From Vreelandella titanicae BH1 (GTDB lineage: Bacteria > Pseudomonadota > Gammaproteobacteria > Pseudomonadales > Halomonadaceae): a DNA stretch of 64,000 nt. How positions within the stretch are numbered: position 1 is the first letter of the stretch; every line of letters begins with the position of its first letter. The DNA is taken from contig NZ_AOPO01000010.1 of the NCBI RefSeq assembly GCF_000336575.1, positions 62,001 through 126,000 on the forward strand, written 5' to 3'. A program made the translations under genes and the position numbers. Below the pieces are notes generated by a model that worked only from the letters and a program-made list of their open reading frames with translations, did not search any database and was not told where the DNA came from. Below are positions 1 to 8,166 of the stretch, in pieces.

Positions 1-1
1 G

Positions 2-151
2 GCGGAGCTAAAGGCGTTTATCGCCGAACGGTTGGCGCCTTACAAACGACCTACTCAAATTGTATTGATGGATACGCTACCTTCCACTGCCAGCGGCAAA
101 ATTCTTAAAGGGCGGCTGCGGGATTTAGCCCAGCAGGAGAGCGCCTCATGA
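2..151 (+). CDS. Acyl-CoA synthetase (AMP-binding), C-terminal end only
   Basis: Only the last 49 codons are in the window; the gene begins upstream. The visible tail carries the ANL-superfamily C-terminal motif LPSTASGKILKGRLRD, whose SGK lysine is the residue that acts in adenylate formation. ANL enzymes activate carboxylic acids to acyl-CoA. The stop overlaps the start of the next gene (ATGA), so it is probably translationally coupled to the thioesterase. The substrate cannot be read from this fragment; the neighbouring beta-oxidation genes suggest a fatty, dicarboxylic or alicyclic acid. Confidence 0.85.
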   Translation, partial: AELKAFIAERLAPYKRPTQIVLMDTLPSTASGKILKGRLRDLAQQESAS

Positions 152-615
152 GTTCTTCGCAAATACACAGGCCAGATACGCCTCAACAAGCACTTATGGG
201 CTATCACGAGTTGCTAGGTATGCAGGTGGTTGAGTGGCAGCAAGATCGTGCCGTGGTGGAGCTCACTATCGAGCCCAAACATCTAAACCGCAGCGGTAAT
301 GTTCACGGCGGTGTATTGGCTTCAATGCTGGATAGCGCTTTAAGCCTTGCCGGTCTGCACTGCGACGTACCGGGCAATATACGCCGGGGAATGACGCTCT
401 CATTAACCACGACCTTTGTGGGCCCCGCCCGGCAAGGTGTGTTGAAGGCAATAGGCACGGTGCGCGGCGGCGGACAGAAAACCTATATGAGCAGCGGTGA
501 GATCGTTGATGAGAAAGGCAATTTAGTGGCCATGGGTGAAGGTTCATTTCGGCGCCGCAGTGGCAGTGAATCGTCTGAAGGCTTCCCGGAAAAAAATACC
601 CATGGAGAAGGCTGA
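148..615 (+). CDS. PaaI-family hotdog-fold thioesterase
   Basis: 155 aa, the usual size for a single hotdog-fold thioesterase. The family signature is at residues 50-65 (GNVHGGVLASMLDSA), with the HGG oxyanion-hole motif at 53-55. The enzymes hydrolyse acyl- or aryl-CoA thioesters and often free CoA when a catabolic intermediate accumulates. It starts within the stop of the upstream acyl-CoA synthetase and is followed directly by a GTG-started membrane protein, so the three form an operon. The last 20 residues (polar, E/G/S rich) look disordered. Substrate unknown. Confidence 0.85.
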   Translation: MSSSQIHRPDTPQQALMGYHELLGMQVVEWQQDRAVVELTIEPKHLNRSGNVHGGVLASMLDSALSLAGLHCDVPGNIRRGMTLSLTTTFVGPARQGVLKAIGTVRGGGQKTYMSSGEIVDEKGNLVAMGEGSFRRRSGSESSEGFPEKNTHGEG

Positions 616-2004
616 GTGAGCCCAGCCCGCCTGCGGGTTTCTCTGTTACTGCTGGTCACCTTGGCAACGCTGTATCATCTGGTGGTTGGCAGCCTGTTTT
701 GGCAAGCCGTTGGCATTGCCGCGCTGGCGCTCTATCTATTAACGCTTGCTGGCAAGCTAACACGTATGGCCAAAGGGTTACTGCTAGTAGCCTTTATAAT
801 GTCGCTGCTAGCGCTCTGGCGTTCACCAAACCCAAGCCAACTGCTGTTTGAAGCCAGTGGACGTTTTGCGTTTTTTGCTACCTTTGTGGTGGCGTTGAGC
901 ATGCTACGTTTGCCTGCCTACCGTTCACGGCTGGTGCGCCGCTGTGGGCAGAGCATGCTGCTTCAACCGCCTAGCCGCCGCTACCCGATTTTATCGCTCG
1001 GTTCTGCGCTGTTTGGCATTATTCTCAATATCGGTGTGCTTAACTTATTTGCTGCCATGATTGAGAAGAGTAACACCCTAGGCGCGGCCCAAGGGCGTGC
1101 CTGGGTGCGAGAAGCTCGCCAGCGGCGCATGATGTTGGCGCTGCTACGTGGGTTTTCCCTGGCGCCACTGATCTCCCCTATGGGCATTGGGGTGGCGGTG
1201 GTGCTGTCGAGCCTTCCTCAGGTTACCTGGCTGGCGCTTGCGCCGTATATTTTGGGTGCCGCAGTGCTGATTTTTCTGGCGGGTTGGGCAGTGGATTTTC
1301 TCACCGGGCCACATCCCCCTGCCAATAAAGCCTTGGTAGCTGCCCCTTCATTACGCCCGTTGGCCCAGTTCAGTGTGTTGCTGCTAGGGATTGTGGCGCT
1401 AGTGTTTAGCCTTGCTTGGCTATTAGAACTGCGCTTACCCATTGCCGCGCTGTTAGGTGCGCCCACGGGGGCGCTGGTTTGGCTTGCCTGGCAGCGGCGT
1501 AGGCTTGGCTTCGGTGGGCTGCCTGCCGCGGTTAGCGCGGTGCATCGTCAGTTGCCGTGGCTACTTTCGCCCAGTGCCAATGAGATCGTGGTGCTAGGGG
1601 CGGCGGGCTATTTGGGGCACTTATGCGTTGGACTGGTGGACACTCAACAGTTGGCGCCGCTACTAACCGTGTTGAACCAGTGGGGCGCCTTCAATGCCGT
1701 GCTGGCGATGCTGATGGTGGTGGGGCTGGCCCAGGTCGGCGTTAATCCTATCGTGACGGTAACGCTGCTGGTGGGGCTGCTACCGCAGTTAGCTATCGAG
1801 GGACTAACACCCGCACTGATAGGTGCATCGCTGATGGTGGGTTGGGCGCTGGCGCTAATGTCGTCGCCGATGACGGCATCAATGCTGATTTTATCCCGAT
1901 TTACCGGTGTGCCCGCCACGCGTATCGGCTACCGCTGGAACGGCAGATTTCTGGTCGCCTCGATTCCGCTATTGGCAGCGAGGTTTGTATGGGCACCCTT
2001 TTAA
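616..2004 (+). CDS. Multi-pass membrane protein, possible ion-transporter-superfamily permease
   Basis: 462 aa starting at GTG directly after the thioesterase stop. Very hydrophobic, with roughly 11-12 predicted membrane segments. Two similar short motifs sit in the two halves (SPMGIGVAVVL near residue 185, GVNPIVTVTLL near 375), followed by MSSPMTASM near 415. This recalls the paired re-entrant SNP/SNT-like motifs of DASS/ion-transporter carriers, but I do not recognise the family with certainty. The operon position behind an acyl-CoA synthetase and thioesterase would fit an organic-anion carrier; that is inference. Confidence 0.7.
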   Translation: MSPARLRVSLLLLVTLATLYHLVVGSLFWQAVGIAALALYLLTLAGKLTRMAKGLLLVAFIMSLLALWRSPNPSQLLFEASGRFAFFATFVVALSMLRLPAYRSRLVRRCGQSMLLQPPSRRYPILSLGSALFGIILNIGVLNLFAAMIEKSNTLGAAQGRAWVREARQRRMMLALLRGFSLAPLISPMGIGVAVVLSSLPQVTWLALAPYILGAAVLIFLAGWAVDFLTGPHPPANKALVAAPSLRPLAQFSVLLLGIVALVFSLAWLLELRLPIAALLGAPTGALVWLAWQRRRLGFGGLPAAVSAVHRQLPWLLSPSANEIVVLGAAGYLGHLCVGLVDTQQLAPLLTVLNQWGAFNAVLAMLMVVGLAQVGVNPIVTVTLLVGLLPQLAIEGLTPALIGASLMVGWALALMSSPMTASMLILSRFTGVPATRIGYRWNGRFLVASIPLLAARFVWAPF

Positions 2005-2028
2005 AGGGGGGTAAGAATGAGGAAGCGC

Positions 2029-2057
2029 TTGACCTTTGTGCAGTGTTTTTTTATTGT
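2029..2057 (+). promoter_or_regulatory. Candidate sigma70 promoter for etfBA
   Basis: TTGACC (2029-2034) and TATTGT (2052-2057) are separated by 17 bp in the 132-bp gap before etfB, just after the end of the membrane protein. Both boxes match the consensus moderately. No operator was recognised. Confidence 0.35.
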
Positions 2058-2136
2058 TCTTTTTATAAAGTGAAACATAATTCTGCTATGCGAAATCATC
2101 TAGGTTGAATATTTTTAATCGCCAGGAGCACGCCTT

Positions 2137-2886
2137 ATGAAAGTACTCGTCGCGGTGAAACGCGTCATCGACTATAACGTCAAAATCCGCGTTAAGGCGG
2201 ATCATTCGGACGTGGATCTTACCAACGTCAAAATGGCCATGAACCCCTTCTGCGAAATTGCCGTGGAAGAGGCGGTACGCCTGAAAGAGAAGGGCGTGGC
2301 GACAGAAGTCGTCGCCGTCACGGTAGGGCCCAAAGCCGCCCAAGAGCAGCTGCGTACGGCGCTGGCGCTGGGCGCCGACCGCGCCATTCATATCGAAACC
2401 GACGAGCGCGCCGAATCCCTGGCCGTGGCCAAGCTGCTGGCCAAAGTGGTCGAAGAAGAGCAGCCGGGGTTGGTGGTGTTGGGTAAACAGGCCATCGACA
2501 CCGACAACAACCAGACCGGCCAAATGCTCGCCGCGCTGACCGGCCTGCCGCAAGGCACCTTTGCCTCGGAAGTGGCGGTGGACGGGGACAAGGTTAATGT
2601 GACGCGTGAAATCGACGGCGGCCTGCAAACCATCGCACTGACGCTACCGGCGATCGTCACCACCGACCTGCGCCTCAACGAGCCTCGCTACGCCAAGCTG
2701 CCCGACATCATGAAGGCCAAGAAGAAGCCGCTGGATGTGAAAACCCCCGCCGACTACGGCATCGAGGTCGCCTCCAAGGTCAGTCTGCTCAAAGTAGAGT
2801 CGCCCGCCGAGCGCAAAGGCGGCGTCAAAGTCGCCTCGGTAGACGAGCTGATCGACAAACTGAAAAACGAAGCCAAAGTTCTTTGA
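2137..2886 (+). CDS. etfB: Electron transfer flavoprotein beta subunit
   Basis: 249 aa, full length for EtfB. It opens with [20 protein letters not shown] and contains the ETF-beta signature region ([20 protein letters not shown], about residues 117-136). EtfAB is a soluble FAD/AMP heterodimer that takes electrons from acyl-CoA dehydrogenases and passes them to ETF:quinone oxidoreductase. The start ATG is preceded by AGGAG. etfA follows 70 bp later. It lies a few kb from two acyl-CoA dehydrogenase genes on the other strand, which fits a role as their electron acceptor, though EtfAB serves the whole cell. Confidence 0.96.
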   Translation: MKVLVAVKRVIDYNVKIRVKADHSDVDLTNVKMAMNPFCEIAVEEAVRLKEKGVATEVVAVTVGPKAAQEQLRTALALGADRAIHIETDERAESLAVAKLLAKVVEEEQPGLVVLGKQAIDTDNNQTGQMLAALTGLPQGTFASEVAVDGDKVNVTREIDGGLQTIALTLPAIVTTDLRLNEPRYAKLPDIMKAKKKPLDVKTPADYGIEVASKVSLLKVESPAERKGGVKVASVDELIDKLKNEAKVL

Positions 2887-2956
2887 GATAAGCTCTTTAA
2901 GATAAGTGCTTTGAAAACCATACTTTAAGAAAAGAGCTTTGAAAGGAGTTGATGCC

Positions 2957-3883
2957 ATGAGCATTCTGGTACTTGCGGATCTACACGAAGGCCAGCTGGC
3001 CGGCGCCACCGCCCACGTCGTGGCGGCCGCCCAAGCCATCGGTGGCGATATTGACGTTCTGGTGGCCGGTGAAGGCGTTCAAGCCGCCGCCGAAGCCGCC
3101 GCCAAACTTGACGGTGTAAGCAAAGTGCGCGTTGCGGATAACGCCGTTTACGCCCACCAACTGGCCGAGCCCATGGGCGCGCTGCTGGTCGAACTGGCCG
3201 ATGGCTACACCCACGTGCTGGCCAGCGCCTCCACTACCGGCAAAAACGTCCTGCCGCGTTTAGCGGCGCTAAAAGATGTTAGCCAGCTGTCGGACGTTAT
3301 CGCTGTGGATAGCGCCGATACCTTCAAGCGCCCGATCTACGCCGGTAATGCCATTGCCACCGTTAAAAGCGACGACGCGCTGAAAGTGATCACCGTGCGC
3401 TCCACCGGCTTTGATGCGGTCGGCACCAGCGGCAGCGCGACGATTGAAACCGTCGACGTAGTGGTGGACAACAGCCAGTCCAGCTTTGTGAAGGAGGAAC
3501 TGGCGCAGTCGGATCGTCCTGAACTGGGCGGTGCTAAGGTGGTGATCTCCGGTGGCCGAGGTATGGGCAACGGCGAAAACTTCAAGCTACTCGACGGCAT
3601 TGCCGACAAGCTGGGCGCCGCTATTGGTGCTTCCCGTGCCGCGGTAGACGCCGGCTTTGTACCCAACGATATGCAGGTCGGTCAGACCGGCAAGATCGTT
3701 GCCCCGGATCTGTATATCGCTGTAGGCATTTCCGGTGCCATCCAGCACCTGGCGGGCATGAAGGACTCCAAGGTGATCGTCGCGATCAACAAAGACGACG
3801 AAGCACCGATCTTCCAGGTGGCGGATTACGGCCTGGTGGGGGATCTGTTTGAGATCCTGCCGGAGCTTGAGAGCAAGCTGTAA
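2957..3883 (+). CDS. etfA: Electron transfer flavoprotein alpha subunit
   Basis: 308 aa from the ATG at 2957, chosen over an in-frame codon at 2939 because GAAAGGAG ends about 9 bp before it and the protein then starts [14 protein letters not shown], as EtfA proteins do. The C-terminal FAD-binding region is clear: [11 protein letters not shown] (about 205), SRAAVDAG (about 230), [20 protein letters not shown] and GAIQHLAGM (about 245-275). It forms the FAD-carrying half of EtfAB, with the upstream etfB in the same operon. A hairpin terminator and an inverted-repeat element follow it. Confidence 0.96.
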   Translation: MSILVLADLHEGQLAGATAHVVAAAQAIGGDIDVLVAGEGVQAAAEAAAKLDGVSKVRVADNAVYAHQLAEPMGALLVELADGYTHVLASASTTGKNVLPRLAALKDVSQLSDVIAVDSADTFKRPIYAGNAIATVKSDDALKVITVRSTGFDAVGTSGSATIETVDVVVDNSQSSFVKEELAQSDRPELGGAKVVISGGRGMGNGENFKLLDGIADKLGAAIGASRAAVDAGFVPNDMQVGQTGKIVAPDLYIAVGISGAIQHLAGMKDSKVIVAINKDDEAPIFQVADYGLVGDLFEILPELESKL

Positions 3884-3904
3884 ATGCTTCTGGCATCCAC
3901 GTAT

Positions 3905-4003
3905 TGGTCGGAACAACCCGTAGCGGGGGTCTTTCGCCAGGGATGGCGAAAGTAGCGCCCATGGATGGGTTCACAGCGCCCCCGCGTAGGGTTGTTCCGA
4001 CCA
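3905..4003. repeat. 99-bp imperfect inverted repeat with internal hairpins
   Basis: Arms of about 25 bp (3905-3929 and 3979-4003) are near-perfect reverse complements (tggtcggaacaaccc... and ...gggttgttccgacca). Between them lie a stem CTTTCGCC/GGCGAAAG (3931-3952) and a short CCCAT/ATGGG hairpin (3959-3970). It sits between the etfA stop and its terminator. The architecture resembles a REP/MITE-like intergenic element; I cannot count other copies from one window. Confidence 0.75.
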
Positions 4004-4029
4004 TGCCATTGCAGTGTGACATCTTCTTG

Positions 4030-4050
4030 AAAGGCCCAGAGGGGCCTTTT
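4030..4050 (+). terminator. Rho-independent terminator after etfBA
   Basis: Stem AAAGGCCC/GGGCCTTT (4030-4037 and 4042-4049) with loop AGAG and a following T. It is well placed to end the etfBA transcript before the next gene. Confidence 0.7.
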
Positions 4051-4087
4051 GCAGTATCACCGCACAATAACAACCAGCGAGTTTCCC

Positions 4088-5047
4088 ATGCTAACGCGCC
4101 TAACCGCTTCATTAACCCTGCCGGTGATCGGTTCACCCATGTTTATCGTCTCCGGGCCAGAACTGGTGATTGCCCAGTGCCAAGCGGGCATTCTGGGTGC
4201 TTTCCCCGCGCTCAACGCCCGACCTGCTGATGTATTACGTGATTGGCTACAGCAGATCACTCAAACCCTGGCCGACTACGACGAGCAGCACCCCGAACAA
4301 CCCTCAGCGCCCTTTGCGGTGAACCAAATCGTGCACCCCACCAATGATCGCCTAGAGCACGATGTCGCATTATGCGCCGAGTTCAAGGTGCCGCTGGTGA
4401 TTACCAGTCTGCATGCGCCTAATCAGGTGGTGAAAAAGGTGCACGCCTATGGCGGGCTGGTGTTTCACGATGTGACCACGTTGAGGCACGCCAAGAAAGC
4501 GATCGATGCGGGAGTTGATGGGCTGATACTGGTCTGCCACGGCGCGGGCGGCCATGCCGGGCGGTTAAACCCCTTTGCGTTTGTGGCGGAGGTGCGCCGC
4601 TTTTACGATGGCCCGTTAGTGCTGGCGGGGGCGATTAGCAAAGGTGAACAGATCGTTGCCGCCCAGGCGCTAGGCGTGGACTTGGTGTATATGGGCACGC
4701 GCTTTATCGCCACCCAAGAGGCAAACGCTCAAGCGGCCTATAAACTGATGGTGCTGGACGCAGCGGCAGGCGACATTGTCTATACCAACCTGTTTACCGG
4801 CGTGCACGGTAACTATCTGCGGCAAAGTATCGAGCAGGCGGGATTGGATCCTGATGCGCTGCCTGAAGGTGATAAAACCGCTATGCGTTATGGCTCAGGG
4901 GGGAGCAGTAAGGCAAAAGCGTGGCGGGATATCTGGGGCGCGGGGCAGGGCGTAGGCGCTATTGCCTCTATGCACAGCGTGGCCGAAGAAGTGGCCACGC
5001 TGCGCCAGGATTACCAGAAAGCGTTAGATCATTTACGGCGGCTTTGA
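4088..5047 (+). CDS. Nitronate monooxygenase (2-nitropropane dioxygenase family)
   Basis: 319 aa from the ATG at 4088 (MLTRLTASLTLPVIGSPMF). FMN-dependent TIM-barrel enzyme that oxidises alkyl nitronates or propionate-3-nitronate. Family features: the N-terminal PVIGSPMF strand, LVCHGAGGHAGR (about 160-171) with the conserved His-Ala-Gly region, LAGAISKGEQ (about 191) and LGVDLVYMGTRF (about 205-216) for phosphate/flavin binding. An in-frame codon 39 bp upstream has no better ribosome site and would extend into the terminator area. Its 3' end overlaps the convergent enoyl-CoA hydratase gene by 19 bp. The real substrate is often unknown in this family. Confidence 0.9.
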   Translation: MLTRLTASLTLPVIGSPMFIVSGPELVIAQCQAGILGAFPALNARPADVLRDWLQQITQTLADYDEQHPEQPSAPFAVNQIVHPTNDRLEHDVALCAEFKVPLVITSLHAPNQVVKKVHAYGGLVFHDVTTLRHAKKAIDAGVDGLILVCHGAGGHAGRLNPFAFVAEVRRFYDGPLVLAGAISKGEQIVAAQALGVDLVYMGTRFIATQEANAQAAYKLMVLDAAAGDIVYTNLFTGVHGNYLRQSIEQAGLDPDALPEGDKTAMRYGSGGSSKAKAWRDIWGAGQGVGAIASMHSVAEEVATLRQDYQKALDHLRRL

Positions 5048-5808
5048 CGAAACGCCGCCACCCGGGTGTGAAAATCTTCCGACGCTTTGCACTGATCTTG
5101 AAGCTCGCCCTCTAATTGCATCGTGTCATTTAGCGGGCGCTGGGCAGCTTCCCGTAAGGCGCGTTTGGTAGCGCTTAGCGCCTGGGGCGATTGACTCACA
5201 AGTGCTTGCGCCAACGACCGAGCTTCCATTAGTACTTGGTTATCTTCGACAACCCGGTTGGCCAGGCCCAGTGCCACGCATCGCTCTGCCGAAATGGACG
5301 TCGCTAGGGCAGCCATTTCAAATGCCCTAGCATGGCCAAGCTGGCGCACCAGATGCCAGCAGGCACCGCCGTCGGGGATGAGCCCAATATTGATAAAGGC
5401 AAGCTTCAGGTAGGCGGAGTGGCCCATCACCACCATATCGCTGGCGAGCACATAGGAAACACCGATGCCCGCAGCCGCACCGCTAACCGCTGCAATCACC
5501 GGCTTATTCATTGCCATTAGGCTACGCAGGGCAGGCAGAAAGAGCGTTTCCAGCCGTTCGCTCGCAGGCTGAGACGTTGCCTTCTCAAACTCTGCCAGGT
5601 CAGCGCCGGCGCAAAACGCACTACCTTCACCTCGCAGAATCACACAGCGAACTTGCTCATTGTCTGCCACCACCGCCAGCGCCTCGTTGAGTGCCAGGGC
5701 GGTGGCTTCATTCAGCGCATTGCGTACTTCGGGGCGTGCAATGGCCACTTCTACGATGCCGTTTTCAATAGCGCTGACAGTCACTAACTCGCCGACGTAA
5801 TCTGGCAT
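5029..5808 (-). CDS. Enoyl-CoA hydratase/isomerase (crotonase fold), PaaG-like
   Basis: 259 aa from the ATG at 5808 (MPDYVGELVTVSAIENGIVE), preceded by AGGGAGCG; a longer reading would run into the upstream gene. Crotonase motifs: RNALN (about 32), SAFCAGADL (about 67-75, oxyanion hole) and SGAAAGIGVSYVLASD (about 110-125). The usual catalytic Glu segment reads INIGLIPDGG, with Asp as in PaaG-type isomerases rather than the PE...GAGG of classical hydratases, so isomerase chemistry is possible. It is last in a - strand run with two acyl-CoA dehydrogenases, a FadB-like protein and a TRAP transporter. Confidence 0.88.
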   Translation of the reverse strand: MPDYVGELVTVSAIENGIVEVAIARPEVRNALNEATALALNEALAVVADNEQVRCVILRGEGSAFCAGADLAEFEKATSQPASERLETLFLPALRSLMAMNKPVIAAVSGAAAGIGVSYVLASDMVVMGHSAYLKLAFINIGLIPDGGACWHLVRQLGHARAFEMAALATSISAERCVALGLANRVVEDNQVLMEARSLAQALVSQSPQALSATKRALREAAQRPLNDTMQLEGELQDQCKASEDFHTRVAAFRQSRRK

Positions 5809-5843
5809 GTATCGCTCCCTAATTAGCTTTTCTGGCAACGTTC

Positions 5844-6962
5844 TCAGGCAACCTTTAACAGCTCGCTGACCGTTTCGAGATGATAGTCGCTGTCGCCCAG
5901 GTAGTGATCGAACATTACCAGATGCTTGGCGTAGTTCGCGACATAGCACTCTTCGGTCATACCCATCGCCCCATGCAGCTGGATCGCCTGTTCGGCAATA
6001 AAGCGAGCCGACTCGCCACAGTAGGCTTTGGCCGCGGCAATTTTGTAATCCCGTTCGCTGGCAGGGAGTGCGAGGCTAGTGGCGGCTAAAATCGCCATGG
6101 AGCGGGACTGCTCCAGGTGCAGGTGCATATCTACCATACGGTGCTGCAGGGCCTGAAAGGTCGAAAGCGGTACGCCAAACTGCTTGCGCTCTTTTAAATA
6201 AGCGAGCGTTTGGTCGCAGGCCTCCTCCATTGCGCCGATGGCTTGGGCGCAGAGCGCTGCTCGGCCAACGGCCAGCACCTCCGCTAGCTTATCGCTAACA
6301 TCTTCACTCAGGCAGTTGGTTAACGGCAGCTTGACGCTGTCCAGGGTCAGGTCACCGGCGGGCTGATCGTCGATAGTGCGATATAGGTGCGTCGATGTGC
6401 CCGGTGCATCAGCGGGCACAATAAACAGCCCTAGCTTGCCGTTAGCTAATCGGGCACTGACCAGCGTACCCGCAGCGGCTTCAAGGTTAAGTACCACGTG
6501 TTTTTTACCATTTAACTGCCATTGGTCGCCTTGCTGGGTAGCCTGGGTAGATACCGTAAAGGCGTCGTAACGGGCGCCAATCTCCTGCCAGGCAAGCGCC
6601 AACTGATGCTCACCTTCAAGTAGTGGGGCTAGCCATCGGGTTTGCTGTTCGCTGTTGGCGGTAACGGCCAGCAGTTGGCCGGGCAGCACTAGGCCAGCCA
6701 GATAGGGCTCGGGCACTAAGCCTCGTCCCAATGCCTGCATAATAATCATCAGGTCGGTGCCATCGCCGCCTAGCCCGCCTACGTCTTCGCTGAAGGACAT
6801 ATGCAGCAAACCCAGCTCGGCAAAGGTGCGCCATAGTGCAGAAGCGCGGTTTGGAGCAGCGGCTAGCATAGCGCGGCGCTGCTCGGGGGAAACCTGGTCG
6901 GCCACCAAACGGGTGAGCGTTTCTTCGAGCATGCGCTGCTCGTCGGTTAAAGCAAAATCCAT
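5844..6962 (-). CDS. Acyl-CoA dehydrogenase, small-subunit (PimD-like)
   Basis: 372 aa, starting MDFALTDEQRMLEETLTRLV. FAD-dependent acyl-CoA dehydrogenase with the N-terminal helical domain, a short beta domain and the C-terminal four-helix domain (KERKQFGVPLSTFQALQHRMVDM, about 255-277; QLHGAMGMTEE, about 332-342). It lies 7 bp after a second, different acyl-CoA dehydrogenase. Such adjacent pairs (PimC/PimD of pimeloyl-CoA degradation, and related cyclic-acid or steroid systems) often form heteromers, so this is probably one subunit of a two-gene enzyme. The exact substrate is not visible. Confidence 0.88.
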   Translation of the reverse strand: MDFALTDEQRMLEETLTRLVADQVSPEQRRAMLAAAPNRASALWRTFAELGLLHMSFSEDVGGLGGDGTDLMIIMQALGRGLVPEPYLAGLVLPGQLLAVTANSEQQTRWLAPLLEGEHQLALAWQEIGARYDAFTVSTQATQQGDQWQLNGKKHVVLNLEAAAGTLVSARLANGKLGLFIVPADAPGTSTHLYRTIDDQPAGDLTLDSVKLPLTNCLSEDVSDKLAEVLAVGRAALCAQAIGAMEEACDQTLAYLKERKQFGVPLSTFQALQHRMVDMHLHLEQSRSMAILAATSLALPASERDYKIAAAKAYCGESARFIAEQAIQLHGAMGMTEECYVANYAKHLVMFDHYLGDSDYHLETVSELLKVA

Positions 6963-6969
6963 GGTGACC

Positions 6970-8163
6970 TCACATGTTTAAAATGGTTTTGGCGACGATA
7001 CTTTTCTGTATCTCGTTGGCACCGCCATAAATCGACAGCTTGCGACGGTTGAAGTACTGGGCGCTGGCGGCCGCGCTTTGGGCGCGCTCGTCATCCAGGC
7101 TGCCTTCGCCATGCAGGAAGTCGGGGAAAAATGGCAGTGCGGCGGGGCCAAGGGCACGGCGGGTGAGTTCGCTTAGCTCCTGGCGAAGCTCTGAGCCACG
7201 TACTTTCAGCAGCGAGCTCTCTGCGCCGGGTACGCCGCCATCCCGGGCCGCGGCAATCACGCGCAGGTTGGTCACTTCTAGCGCCATAAGTTCGAGTTCC
7301 GCTTTCACTACCCGCTGGCGGAAGCTGGGTAATTCCAGCAGCGGCTTGCCACGATGTTGAATCCGGCTCGCCAGCGACTTCAAGTGGCGCAGCGCCTGCT
7401 TGGCGTGACCAAGCCCCGCAATCCCCGTACGTTCGTGGGTGAGCAGGAACTTAGCGCAGGTCCAGCCCTGGCCCTCTTCACCAACGCGATTTTCAACCGG
7501 CACGCGAACATTGTCTAAAAAGACTTCATTGACCTCATGGGCGCCATCCAAAGTGATAATTGGCCGCACGGTGATACCGGGGCTCTGCATATCAATCAGC
7601 AGAAAGCTGATGCCAGCCTGCTTCTTGGCGTCTGGGTCGGTGCGCACTAGGCAGAACAGCATGTTGGCGTGCTGGCCCAGGGTAGTCCAGGTTTTCTGAC
7701 CATTGACGATATAGTGGTCGCCATCACGCACGGCGCGGGTATTTAGGCCCGCTAAATCAGAGCCAGCGCCGGGCTCTGAGTAGCCTTGGCACCACCAATC
7801 CTGATTGCTCAAAATGCGCGGCAGGTAGTGCTGTTGCTGCTCGACACTGCCGAATTTCATGATGACGGGAGCCACCATGTTAACGCCGAAGGGTACGACT
7901 GTAGGTGCATGGGCAGCAGCACACTCTTCGTCGAAAATATGCCGCTGTACCGGCCCCCAGCCTGGGCCGCCGAACTCTTTTGGCCAGTTAGACGCCAACC
8001 AACCCTGTTCGCTAAGAATATTCTGCCAGCGCAGGTAGTCATCAGCGCGCAGATGGCGGCCCAAGCGCACGCGCTGGCTGATATCGCTGGGCAGTGCATC
8101 GGCTAGAAAGCGGCGTACCTGTTCGCAAAATGCCTGCTCTTCGGGGCTAAAGGTGAGGTTCAT
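6970..8163 (-). CDS. Acyl-CoA dehydrogenase, large-subunit (PimC-like)
   Basis: 397 aa starting MNLTFSPEEQAFCEQVRRFL. Flavin and substrate motifs are clear: WWCQGYSEPGAGSDLAGL (about 127-144), VNGQKTWTT (about 153-161) and YGGANEIQKSIVAKTILNM at the C-terminus. The sequence style (ADDYLRWQNILSEQGW, GPGWGPVQRHIFDEECA) matches the PimC-like branch that acts on dicarboxyl- or cyclic acyl-CoA. It is followed after 6 bp by the PimD-like gene and preceded by the FadB-like gene 3 bp away, so all are co-transcribed. Electrons would pass to EtfAB. Confidence 0.9.
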   Translation of the reverse strand: MNLTFSPEEQAFCEQVRRFLADALPSDISQRVRLGRHLRADDYLRWQNILSEQGWLASNWPKEFGGPGWGPVQRHIFDEECAAAHAPTVVPFGVNMVAPVIMKFGSVEQQQHYLPRILSNQDWWCQGYSEPGAGSDLAGLNTRAVRDGDHYIVNGQKTWTTLGQHANMLFCLVRTDPDAKKQAGISFLLIDMQSPGITVRPIITLDGAHEVNEVFLDNVRVPVENRVGEEGQGWTCAKFLLTHERTGIAGLGHAKQALRHLKSLASRIQHRGKPLLELPSFRQRVVKAELELMALEVTNLRVIAAARDGGVPGAESSLLKVRGSELRQELSELTRRALGPAALPFFPDFLHGEGSLDDERAQSAAASAQYFNRRKLSIYGGANEIQKSIVAKTILNM

Positions 8164-8166
8164 GGT

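Noticed and set aside
3904..4230. 108-codon frame on +
   Set aside because: It runs through the inverted repeat and terminator and overlaps the nitronate monooxygenase start in another frame; no ribosome site.
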